A stretch of DNA of 64,000 nt from Ehretia macrophylla. Its lineage: Eukaryota > Streptophyta > Magnoliopsida > Boraginales > Ehretiaceae. Below, in pieces: positions 12,052 to 21,623 of this stretch. The translations under genes and the position numbers were made by a program. The DNA is taken from the NCBI GenBank assembly GCA_037974665.1, contig CM075783.1, forward strand, positions 17,330,762 to 17,394,761, read 5' to 3'. Position 1 is the stretch's first letter, and every line of letters starts with the position of its first letter. The notes beneath the pieces were generated by a model. That model did no database searches. It worked only from the letters and a program-made list of their open reading frames with translations, and was not told the origin of the DNA.

Positions 12052-12813
12052 TGTTGGGAGGAAACCCGATATAAAAAACACAAACAACAAATGCACAGCG
12101 GAAATAACACCCTCTCACCTTGTATAAACCTGTTAAGAAGCAACAAATAGAGCCAACAACAATATGCACAAATCTGAAAATTCCAGAAAATAGAGCAATA
12201 CTAAGATTTTAACGTGGAAACCTCCCCAACGTGGAGAGTAAAATCCACGGGACCGTAGTCCATCCAAAAACTTCTACTATCAACAAATAATGGGTACAAG
12301 AGAGTCTTTTCTAGCTACAACTAGAGGCATACACAATACATTCACTAAGAATAACATATTCTTGCAAACATTGCATCAACAAAAGAGATTAAACCAAGAA
12401 GTAGGAAAGAAATCACCAAAAACATCGTCACTATTCACGTCAGAAAAATAGGCTGTAGAGAGCTCCAAATCTGATCTCCACCGTTCAGATAGAAGACCCA
12501 CGAGTTGTGAACATGCACGTAAAATTTCAGCTCAATCGGACCACAAATGACCTTCCGATTGTCAACTTGATGAAGATGGCGCAGGCTGAAATTTCTGCAC
12601 TCTTCTTCTTCTTTCTCTGTTTTTTTTTTTTCTCTCTCTCTCGTTCACTCACTCTCTCTTTTTTTGAAAACAAGTGACAGACCAGCTGGTCTGTCCATTC
12701 CATTCTTCTTTTTTTTTGTTTATTGTTTTTCTCTTTTTTTTGTTTTCTTTTGGTCAAAAAGCAAAAGTCATAATGATAACCACCCACATGGGTTGGTCTC
12801 TCCTAGCACAACA
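12052..12813 (-). repeat. LTR of the copia element, 5' in element orientation
   Basis: Same ends as the partner LTR, about 762 bp. The primer-binding site lies just inside at about 12034-12048. Confidence 0.93.
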
Positions 12814-13230
12814 GCCTTCAATTATAGAAACTCTGACAGGCCACTGTATAATCTTCCATTTTCCATCCTCCATATCAATGTACTGTAACAGGTTTCCATT
12901 GGACACAAAGTCGTAGACAAAAAAGCACCCACCCTTACCTTTTGAACAGCAAAAGCCTCTCAAGTTTAGAAGATTTTCATGTTTCAATGAGGTCAATAGT
13001 TTTAATCCTTTTAGAAATTCAGCTTCATCAAACTTACAGCTAATCTTGGAAATACACGTAACATCAACAACTGACCCATCCCTCAACATACCTTTGTAAA
13101 TAGTTGAGAAGATACTCTTCCCCGACAAATTCAGCTCAAAGAAATACTGCGTTGCGGACTCCACTTCATCATAGTTAAACATAAAGCTCTCAAATACTTC
13201 TTGAGAGAAACCATTTCCACTTTGCAGTTT
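12814..13230 (-). pseudogene. LRR receptor-like kinase fragment, N-lobe side
   Basis: Reads FNYDEVESATQYFFELNLSG, then KSIFSTIYKGMLRDGSVVDV, then EFLKGLKLLTSLKHENLLNL, then RGFCCSKGKGGCFFVYDFVS, NGNLLQYIDMEDG and WPVRVSII. This is the N-lobe of the same kinase domain whose continuation lies at 7030-7247 beyond the copia insertion. The position of the ATP-binding lysine (VAIK in relatives) reads VDVT here, so catalysis is not expected. No upstream LRR ectodomain or membrane segment is present; instead the frame joins PPR-like sequence at about 13235. A broken gene fragment in a mosaic. Confidence 0.75.
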
Positions 13231-13570
13231 CTTAAGCAAAACATAGTCTAATAGCTCAAAACAACACACACTCAAAACACTAGCAAGACTATAATTATCA
13301 TGCCTAACACTCATCAAATGCATTTTTCGAACCAAACCCAAGGCAATAACAATGCAACCATTCTTTACACATCGTTTAATCTTCATATTCCAAATAGCTA
13401 TATTCCGAGAAGGCATTTGATCAAATAGCTTAATCCAAGACCTTACCCAAACTCCCAAGTATAGCAAAATTGCATGCATTGGGTTTGAGCTATGAGTTGA
13501 GCCTCAAAACATAGTGTTCCACCTGAACAAATCTTGTTCAGGACATTGAACAAGCAGTTGATGCACATAA
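13231..13570 (-). pseudogene. Pentatricopeptide repeat (PPR) protein fragment
   Basis: Contains PPR wording: EQDLFRWNTMF, then LFDQMPSRNIAIWNMKIKRC, VKNGCIVIALGLVRKMHLM, VRHDNYSLASVLSVCC. This matches the PPR helix pair pattern (W-N-M-I-x-G-Y-x-x-x-G and A-L-x-L-F-x-x-M). PPR proteins normally have ten or more repeats and bind organelle RNA; only about two are left, with an in-frame stop. The frame then runs directly into kinase sequence, a junction with no natural counterpart I know. Confidence 0.6.
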
Positions 13571-13689
13571 TGAATGGCTAATTGTATGACTAGTGCAGCT
13601 GCCTTCACATCCATGTTCAAAGCACCATCAATTGTCTCCATCGGATTCACCAACAAAGCCTTTGCCCTTCCCTCATCTAGAATTTCCAT

Positions 13690-14603
13690 CTCTTTTGCTA
13701 TTTTCGCACAAGAATATCCGGCACCTATGCAGCCCAGCTTGTGCGTGTCTATTGGAATCGCTACGCCGTTGGATATTTTTAAAGATGTTTCACAGTTGGT
13801 GTTTCAGTCTCCTCCTCTTCAACTTCGACGTAATGGTCATCGGTCTGCTCTGCTGTTGGAGGTGGTGGGGTAGTCAGCGGCGCAACAACGATATGCGTTA
13901 CGAATTTCTCCACGATGAGCTGCAACAGATCGACTTTCTTACCTAAGGTGGAAAGCAATTCACGCAATGTCTGTATTTGAGGTTGTGCCTAGAGTTGAAC
14001 CTGTGTTTGCACTTTGGCTTGAAATTGGACTTGAGGATAATATTGCCCTTGCACGTGATGGAACGATGGAGCAACCTGTTGTTGATAGGGATAGTATTGT
14101 TGATACGTTTGATTATAAGGGTCGTATCCAGCATACTGGGGATAGTATTGCTGATATTGCGGAAAATCCATAGCATGTAGTCCGGTTCCTTCAGCCATGA
14201 ACTCTCAACGAGAGCACCAATGTAACGAACTTAAATTTTGAGACTGGAAATTAAAGAAAAGTTGCAAGAATTGAGAGCTACTATATTGAAATTGCAGAAA
14301 AGTTGAAGACAATGAAAATAAATTATGAAGAAGAACCAAAGGAAATTACAGGAAGGAAAGGTAGAAGATGATTGTTTTCTTAGTCTATTCTCCTATCAAT
14401 TGCTATAACTTATAGGCTCTTAGTCATGCGCCACGTCTCTTAATTCTTTGGTAGTGGATTCCTTTTCTGTTATAACCAACTCCTTTATTTCCATTCTCAA
14501 ATAATCAATCACATATAGTGGTTTGCTCTTCATCCTTCAACTGTGACGTGCCTGCTTTGTTGGCTTACGAGTCAGCTTGGTCTCGCGACTCGTGACCATA
14601 ACA
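13690..14603 (-). mobile_element. Ty3/gypsy element, 5' LTR and gag start
   Basis: A candidate LTR (14221-14603) begins TGTTATGGTCACGAG and ends GTTCGTTACA on the minus strand. Directly after it comes TTGGTGCTCTCGTTGAGAG, a typical start of gypsy leaders, and then an ATG opening MAEGTGLHAMDFPQYQQYYP, a gag-like tyrosine/glutamine-rich start. Downstream frames (GKKVDLLQLIVEKF, then an acidic stretch) fit gag but are broken in a few places. Beyond about 13690 the element gives way to non-viral gene pieces. No matching 3' LTR was found, so age cannot be estimated. Fossil, incomplete. Confidence 0.55.
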
Positions 14604-14653
14604 TCTTAAACCTTAAAAAGTTGAATAAGAAGAAAAGAATGAGGAATTCTTAC

Positions 14654-15328
14654 GAGTTAGCTTCGGCAGCTTCATCCTCTTGGGACTTAGATGTGACGCA
14701 TTTGAGATGGACGAAGTATCTGCAAGGCCCACAATAATATACCCAGTAACTTGGGTGTAGATATTCATGACAGATATCACAGTTTAGCTTGTAATGCCGG
14801 TATTCTTCTGGAAGACAAGATGATAGGGACAGAGGGGCATGATGAGGGTGGCCCTTGTATGACAAGCTGCTTGGCGGGCATACGGTGCAATAATAAGATT
14901 GATCTTTCCCTTCTATGCCGCAAGCATCACACTCAAACAAAGCGCTTTTTGGCTGGAGTTTTAGGGGATGTTGATGGCTGGTGTGTTTAAATGTGCCTTG
15001 TAATTGAGCGCATAAAACATCAACATCAAACTCACACTTGAAACAGTTATAGGTGAAACCACTCCAGTCACTTCTACAGATATTACATGTGCACTCTCCC
15101 GACCAATAAGGCGGCTTGCTAAGGAGTTGAAGTGGATGTTCAGAATGCATTGGATGCGTAAGCTCTAATGCCAATTCTGCGCAGGATTTGTGGAGGAAGA
15201 CTTTTTCACATTCGCTGCAACAATACGTTGACCCCGACACTGGTTGTTGACAACCGTAACAAACAACGTTGCAAATCCTTGAGGCTAAGCGGATGCTTCT
15301 CATGGCTAAAATGATTGATCATTTCCAT
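14654..15328 (-). pseudogene. DC1-domain protein, locus 0, broken exon 1
   Basis: Homologous to exon 1 of the intact DC1 loci (23632-24695 and 35866-36920) but shorter. From the ancestral ATG at 15328 (MEMINHFSHEKHPL) the frame shifts before the first CxxC, so the rest continues in another frame from NVVCYGCQQPVSGSTYCC. DC1 modules 1, 2, 5 and 6 of the intact exon remain; modules 3 and 4 are missing and module 5 lacks its WIHKSC part. It ends AAEAN with a good GTAAGAAT splice donor at 14653, but no exon 2 follows: a gypsy LTR begins 51 bp further on. DC1 proteins bind zinc and some act in stress or hormone responses; this copy is unlikely to be functional. Confidence 0.8.
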
Positions 15329-16937
15329 CACTGTTTCTCTCTTTCTTTTTCACTCTTTTTCTAGATCTCTCACAACTCAAATATTACTGGGAATGCAAGA
15401 TAGATATTGAGAGTAATTAATTAATGACCCTATCTAAATAAATAAATAGATGAAAGCCAAACACAAAATATCAGTGAGAATAACTTCCCTTTTGCACCAA
15501 GTGATGCCATGTTACTTTTCGTCAGCTGTTGATGTGAATCCTTACTTTTCTTGTTGACAAAGTGATACCAAGTAGCAAGAAATCATCCTTTACGCATCAC
15601 CATGCAAACCCTCCTTACCGAGTTAACTCGCCGCAAAAGCTAGAAGAAATGGGGGGTAAGAGACAAGAATGAAATCAAATTTGAGGTTAATAATAGAAAA
15701 TGTCTTTACTTAGCATGCTGCAATTGCCACAGAGATGCCAAGTGAGAAGTAAGATTTTTTGGTGGTGTAATTACTTTCGGTGATATAGAGCATTAACGTA
15801 TTTTACTAATTTTTTGGGTTAATTTTAGTTCGCTAATGGTGGTTATACTAATTATCTCTTATATTTTTCCTCAATTACATTCATCATAACAAGGGCCTAA
15901 TTTTTTCCTATTATTATCATATAAGATATAAATTATTCCTCAATATTTTAAAAAAGTTGTGACGACTATATTTAAATTTTTTAGAAAATAATATTGACAA
16001 TTTGGTTAATTTGAAATAATAAAAACGAATTTAAAATTTTGAGAAAAAATAAAAAAAATTAAAAATAATAAATAATAAAAAATAGCTTATTGTACAAAAA
16101 TTGCACGCTCGAGATTATGAAAAATTAGAAACTCTTGTAAAATCTGTTTTTTCTTATATATTTATATCTCAAATAGAATCCGATCTCTTTTCCTAACCCA
16201 ACATATAACTTTTTTGAAACGAGCTAACTTTTTAAAGACATAAAAAAAAATTAAAGTCAATAAAATAGAATTAAATGGCTCAATAAAAAAATAACAGACC
16301 AAAATTTCATTTAATATTAAGGCTTTGTTTGAAAGAAATTTGATGTTATGAGGGAATATGGGGAATAATAAAATCTCGTGTGGGAGTTTGGGATTTAGAT
16401 AAAAACTCATATGAGAAAATAACATTCTCCCAAATATAAAATATAGGTGAGAATAACTTCTCGTGTCCACCTAGTGATACCAATTAAGTGCATGATTCTT
16501 AATTTTCTTGTTGATGAAGTGATACCAAGTATATAATTCTTACTTTCCGTGTTGATTAAGTGATACCAAAGTAGTGTCGTATTATTGAGTGATGCAAGAG
16601 ACCATCCTTTAAGAAAATTACTTTTAAGTGGCGAACTCATTTGGAATTATTCACTCATAATAAGTTAAAGCAAAAGCTAGAAGAATGGGTAAGACAGAAG
16701 AATGTAATTTTTTCTTTTGTTTTGGTTTGAGGAAGGCTAAAGCAGGTTATTCGACAATCTTTTTGGAGGAAATGATATAGCCAGTATTTGAGATGAATTT
16801 CTTTTTCACAAATGTCAACTGTTGATGAGAATCCTTTCTTTTCGTGTTGACAAAGTGATCTCAAGTAGCTAGACCACCCTCTAAGCCTCACCATGCAAAC
16901 ACCCCTAACCGAGTTAATATTCGGAATTATAATTGAC
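15329..16937. repeat. Duplicated DC1-locus upstream DNA
   Basis: Contains the TATA-like block ctatctaaataaataaat (about 15430-15448), conserved ahead of locus 1. It also holds at least three diverged copies of a unit with gttgatgAgaatcctta, cttgttgacaaagtga and accaagta (about 15525-15660, 16460-16700, 16815-16937). The same unit recurs at 17990-18190, 24870-24930, 33160-33350 and 63860-64000. No supported gene. Confidence 0.55.
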
Positions 16938-16952
16938 TCGTATCAAGTTAAC

Positions 16953-17413
16953 TTTTTTTTTTTTTGGTGAAAGGAGGGGGACTTTCCTCTGCAATTTTAT
17001 TAATTACCCAAAAAGAGAATACAAAAGTGGAGGGGTACATAGACCTTATCTCCACAGGAGGATGAAGGACTTACCTGCCCCATCGTCTAGTCTAAATTAA
17101 AAGATGGCACAAACCGCCTCTTCATTACAAGAGTTCTATAAATACTATTCATATACAAATTGAAATATTACCAATAACGAGTTTAAAATCTAAAATGATG
17201 AAGATTTGCTTTATCTAACCTTATCATTCCTCTAAGCTTTTGTTGATCTTGCAAGGATTCAATGATGGTGAGGCCCTTTGCAGTCACTCCCAAATTTGCC
17301 AAAAATCAGCTAGTTGATTCCTTTCTCTAAAAATGTGAGAAATGACCGCTCCATGATCTTTGATTAATTCTTTTGCCAGACTAACCTCATAACATGCATT
17401 CCATGATCCTCTT
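16953..17413 (-). mobile_element. 5'-truncated LINE insertion (RNase H tail)
   Basis: Begins with a T-run on the plus strand (a poly-A tail on the minus strand) and is flanked by 15-bp duplications tcgtatcaagttaac (16938-16952) and tcgtaccaagttaac (17414-17428) with one mismatch. That is the signature of target-primed reverse transcription. The distal part translates on the minus strand as WNACYEVSLAKELIKDHGAV, ISHIFRERNQLADF and RASPSLNPC, the C-terminal end of a LINE-type RNase H domain, with stops. Only the last 461 bp were inserted. Confidence 0.8.
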
Positions 17414-17428
17414 TCGTACCAAGTTAAC

Positions 17429-18747
17429 TTGCCGCAAAACCTAGAAGAATGGGGGTAAGAGGTACAATGGGATCATATTTGAGGTTAAAAATAGAAAATG
17501 GCTTCACTTAGTATTTTAATTATTTTTTGGGTTCATTTAGTTCATTAATGTTGGTCAGACTAATTACCTCTATATTTTTCCTCAAATAAATGCATCATAA
17601 AAGGAACCTAACTTTTTTGGGTATACTAAAATAATAAATTTTTCTATTTCTCTTTTACACTTTTTGATGTGCCAATCTAGCATATATACATGAGAGTAAT
17701 AAATATGTGATAAAAAAATAACGATATCTAACATCCATATATTGAAAAGAACAAATGTTGGGTGGGTTTGACCCTGTTTTGATAGTCTTAAACACATTTT
17801 GAATTTACATTGATTTTTTAGAAGTGTTTTTGGCATCTCAGACCTATATCTTTTTGGATCACAAACAGAAGAAAATTACTCACAATTTTTAAACATTTGA
17901 TTGATGAGAAAAATCAGTTCATTAACGTTACGTGTCCACCAAGTGACCCTAATTAATAGATGAAAGCGAAGTGCAGAATGTCGGTGAGAATAATTTTACG
18001 TGCCCACCAAGTGATGCAAACTCACTTTTCATCAACTGTTGATGAGAATCATTACTTTTTGTAGTGACGAAGTGATACCAAGTCACAAGAAACCATCCTT
18101 ATTTACGCTTCATTATACTTGTGATGAAATCACTGAGTTAATATCTTGAATTATTGACTCACTTTAAGTTAACCCATCGCTAAGTTATAAGAATAGGTAA
18201 GACACAAGAATGGAATCATAGTAAAATAGAAACTGTGAATACCAAGTAAGACATGAGATATTGTGAATTTATTACGTTATGCTCGGTGATACATAACATT
18301 AGCATATTTTATTTATCTATTGGATTAATTTAATTTTAGTTTAATTTGCTAAATGGTGACACTAATTACCTTTTAAAGTTTTTTATTTATCATTTATTAT
18401 CTAGAAAAAAATGCTAAAAATACCACCTTATTTTTAGCATATCCCAAGTAAATGTTTAGTTGATATGCTAAAATAAAAAATCTTTTTAAGGCAGAATGGA
18501 GTTATTGATTTATAATGGAAGTTATTCAAGTAATACTCAAGTCCAGGTCTATTGATTTATAATGGAAGTTAGTGTTTTCCTTAAGAGTGTGAACTACATA
18601 TACTACAACTCCGTTTGGCCAAGTGTTTTGAACTTTAAAAGGTATGACCAAATGCCATCTACACTCCAAGAGACTATCTATTCTACTTTACATATCACAG
18701 GGGGTTTAAATGCATTGTTTTTCATTTTAGATCCGAGGGTAGACATA
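17429..18747. other. Spacer with further copies of the DC1 flank unit
   Basis: Resumes the flank unit interrupted by the LINE (17429-17480) and carries another copy at about 17930-18200. Part of it (17750-17890) is repeated at 25290-25450 (ggtttgaccctgttttgata). No gene supported. Confidence 0.4.
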
Positions 18748-18755
18748 CTAGGAAC

Positions 18756-19336
18756 CATAGTTGTTGAATCGTGAATCGAAATGTCATTTTTTTGAATCGT
18801 GAATCGAATCGAATCGTGAATCGTACCGATTCGATCACAAATTTGAAACTAGTTGATATTTGACATATTATGTTTCTATTAACAGTTTTTAGTTGAGATT
18901 CTTTATTTGAATTAATATTAATATATGTTTTTGTTACTTTTCTAGATTGTTCACTACTTCACTTGTTCCTAGTAGCCCAAACAATTTTTGCATCATAATA
19001 TCACACTATTTTTTTTGGTCGGAACAATATCACATTTCACAAGTGCCCAAACTAGTGCTCAAAAGTTGTTGTAAACACAAGTGGTCCAATCAGTTACGAG
19101 TTTTGTGTCCCATTTTTTTACTAAAGTGGGCTTATTTTGTTATCTACTTTGAAATATTTTGGGCTTTAAAAAAAAAAAAAAATTTGACCCGAATCGCGAA
19201 CGATTCAGTGAATCATTCGATTCACTAACGATTCACATGATTCGGTACCGATTCACTTGCGATTCACGATTCTCCTATTTGATTCGTATCATTTTTTTAG
19301 TGAATCATATCGAATCGTACGATTCTAATTACACTG
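18756..19336. mobile_element. Small non-autonomous hAT element with GAATCG repeats
   Basis: Bounded by perfect 8-bp duplications ctaggaac (18748-18755 and 19337-19344). Ends are CATAGTTGTTGAATCG and, as reverse complement, CAGTGTAATTAGAATCG. Subterminal regions are packed with GAATCGTGAATCG and GATTCAC units in both directions, as hAT transposase-binding ends often are. Interior of about 330 bp has no coding capacity. Confidence 0.8.
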
Positions 19337-19344
19337 CTAGGAAC

Positions 19345-20964
19345 CATTCTAAGCTATCCAAGTTTCACGTGTTACATACCATTTAGTTCCTATGACAGAC
19401 ATACTAGGAACCAACCAAACGGTGAAAGATTATAAAGATGGCTTCTACGGATTTAAGAAATCACTCCAATTGTCTTCTTAATGTGGTATTTTACCATGCA
19501 TATCATTTAGTTTCCACACTGTTTAGTGACTGGCTCTAAGTACCATTCTATCACACTGTGATCCTAGAACTCTAGGCTTGCAAGCAAGACTATATGTTGT
19601 AGAAATAAGAAATAACTACTTGGGCATCTTGTCACTGACCTAAAATGATTAACCCAAGTTATTTATACCTACAACATCCACTTATAAACTGATTATATAC
19701 ATAATCTCCCACTAATGTTGGTTACCCTAATTAATTGTGTGAACTAAGTCGTGCTTTGGTGGGACTTGGTTGGACTAATTGGCTGAAAAGGCAAAAAAAA
19801 AAAAAAATAGAGTACTTGTTTTGGTATATTCTTTTCTTCTATTTTTCTGATACTCACATTGGTTTGGGACAAATTAGTGTGCATATTATTTTGCCAAAAC
19901 TTCCAAATCTTTCTTAAAAGAAAACAGGATGTTGATTCATTTTCATAACTCAGTGTCCTAGAGAGAACTTCAAAATATGATTTTTATTTAGCCTTATGCC
20001 TAAAATGAAGTTTACAAATTATGAAAGGTCTCATTTTTTTTTTTTTGCTAATCCAATTTCATGTGTTTTTGAAACTATATAAGTTATTCCTGAAACAATT
20101 CTTTAAATCCCTTTTTACCAACTGTTTTAAATACAAGCTTATCTGTGTAAAATTATATTTTTGAGATATGAGTTAGTCATAAATTAGATATCGAATTTGA
20201 TCTTAGAAAGACACATAATGAGATGTACTCATTCTCTTTGTAAATATAACTGGAGTTTATACTTAATCCATTTGACCCAATGACCTTTATTTGTAGTTTG
20301 TTATAATAATACTTTTTTAATAGAAAAAAGACTCATACCCTAGACTATTTAATATTAAGTCTATGAGTAAGGAAAAAGTCATTAAAATTTTAGCAGCCCC
20401 ACGTGAGAATGAGAGGAGAATTCCTACTTACATCCATAGGCACATCCTTTAGCTTTAAATCTTTGATGATTAGCTCTGTATCACTCTTATGTGGGTTCTA
20501 GAAGATTCGTGAGAAAGCTTGAAATCATAAAAATATTGAAGTGCATACTTAATTCGTCAAAGATAGGTGCGATTGGAGGCCCCGCTAGGCCCCCCAAAGT
20601 TTTATATATATATATATATATATCTGTATTATTATTATTTTAAAAAAAAGGCCCCCTCCCCCTAATTAATTGACTTGATTTGCTTTCTTCATTTGAGTTA
20701 AAATATATTTTTTTCACAATATTTCCAACTTTTTCTCACCCATTGGAATGTTAACAAAATGTTATTTAAAAATGTCAAAAAAGTATTTAAAAATATTCAG
20801 TCTATGAGTTCGGAAAAGTTGTTGCTTTGTCAAGCATATATGTTTTTGTTTTTAATTCTTTATGCTTAATGTTATTGACTTATTGTTTTAATTGATTGAA
20901 CTAATACTTGTAAAGGGCAACGTATCTCCCAAAAGCATATATAGATTTACATTTCGAGGTAACT
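19345..20964. other. Spacer, no supported gene
   Basis: AT-rich. The phrase gacatactaggaacca seen at the left flank of the hAT element recurs near 19396, so that target region was partly duplicated. A short (TA)n run lies at 20603-20622 between two cytosine-rich blocks (ggccccgctaggcccccc and ggccccctccccc) resembling hAT ends, but no duplication was found. Confidence 0.35.
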
Positions 20965-21096
20965 TTGCACATCGCATTGCCCAATTGCATTCGTAAGTCT
21001 TGCAATGTAAAAAGATTCCTGTTTGGATGCAATTACAGGCGTTGCATAACTAATCCTGTGAAGACTCACTTCGGAAAAGAAGGTGAGCTTCATATT
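20965..21096 (-). pseudogene. DC1 exon-2 fragment
   Basis: Matches part of exon 2 of the DC1 genes (compare 22145-22285). The shared words are attacaggcgttgcataac, cttgcaatgtaaaaag and ggtgagcttcat. It corresponds to the third DC1 module of that exon and is heavily changed. It lies about 530 bp downstream of intact locus 1 and points to further lost copies. Confidence 0.5.
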
Positions 21097-21623
21097 TTAC
21101 TATAGTAGGATAAAGAGAACATTCGATGTTTTTATATTTATTTTTTGGTCGAAGGAGAATTTATTAATAAGCAGAGAAAAACAAATTAGCCTATTCCATC
21201 ATCAGGCCTATCACAAGCCAAAATCCTAGCAAGATTAGGTGACTGTGTTAGGCAAATGACTGGCCTGACCTCAATATTTTGCTCTTGATTATCACATCAT
21301 TAATATATTTCCGGACTCAACAGATTTTGACTTAGTTTATTTGCCAAAGATCAAGAATGATAATAAGAACTATCTGTTTATGGATTAAAAAAAAAGTATG
21401 TGAATGAACAAATTACTTAGTTATGCTCAATATTGTCTCTCAAGGATGATGTCAGATCAAACATCTGCATACATCATAACATTTAGCAATATTTCAAAAT
21501 CATACATCTCAATTGGTGATCCTTTGAAAAGAAAGAACAATGCTACAAGTTTAATGAATTTCATGATTCTCATACCATTCATTCTACATTTGAGATTCAT
21601 TTACTTCCATCCGAAATGATTTC
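21097..21623. other. 3' flank of DC1 locus 1 with a LINE-tail-like block
   Basis: 21130-21260 has the form of a reverse-oriented retroposon tail (ttttttggtcgaaggagaat, then gcagagaaaaacaaattagc). 21340-21620 is 3' flank conserved at 49185-49260 and 49583-49850 (gaactatctgtttatgg, then aacatctgcatacatcat). Confidence 0.4.

Larger units (their letters stand above)
7248..12813 (-). mobile_element. Ty1/copia retrotransposon (Tnt1/Tork-like), nearly whole
   Basis: Both LTRs are present (7248-8012 and 12052-12813) and the element is flanked by the perfect 5-bp duplication gcctt (7243-7247, 12814-12818). A tRNA-Met-type primer site (reverse complement TGGCCTCAGAGC) lies beside the right LTR, and a purine-rich tract lies beside the left. 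In transcript order there is gag with a CCHC knuckle (CHHCGKMGHIKRFC, near 11310), protease (VIDSGASIHAT, near 11120), integrase (about 10750-10000), reverse transcriptase (LLYVDDMLI, about 9500-8750) and RNase H (about 8560-8080). Most of gag-pol is one long frame; by eye it has roughly two or three breaks. LTRs differ at only a few percent of sites, so insertion is fairly recent. It sits inside a kinase gene fragment. Confidence 0.95.
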
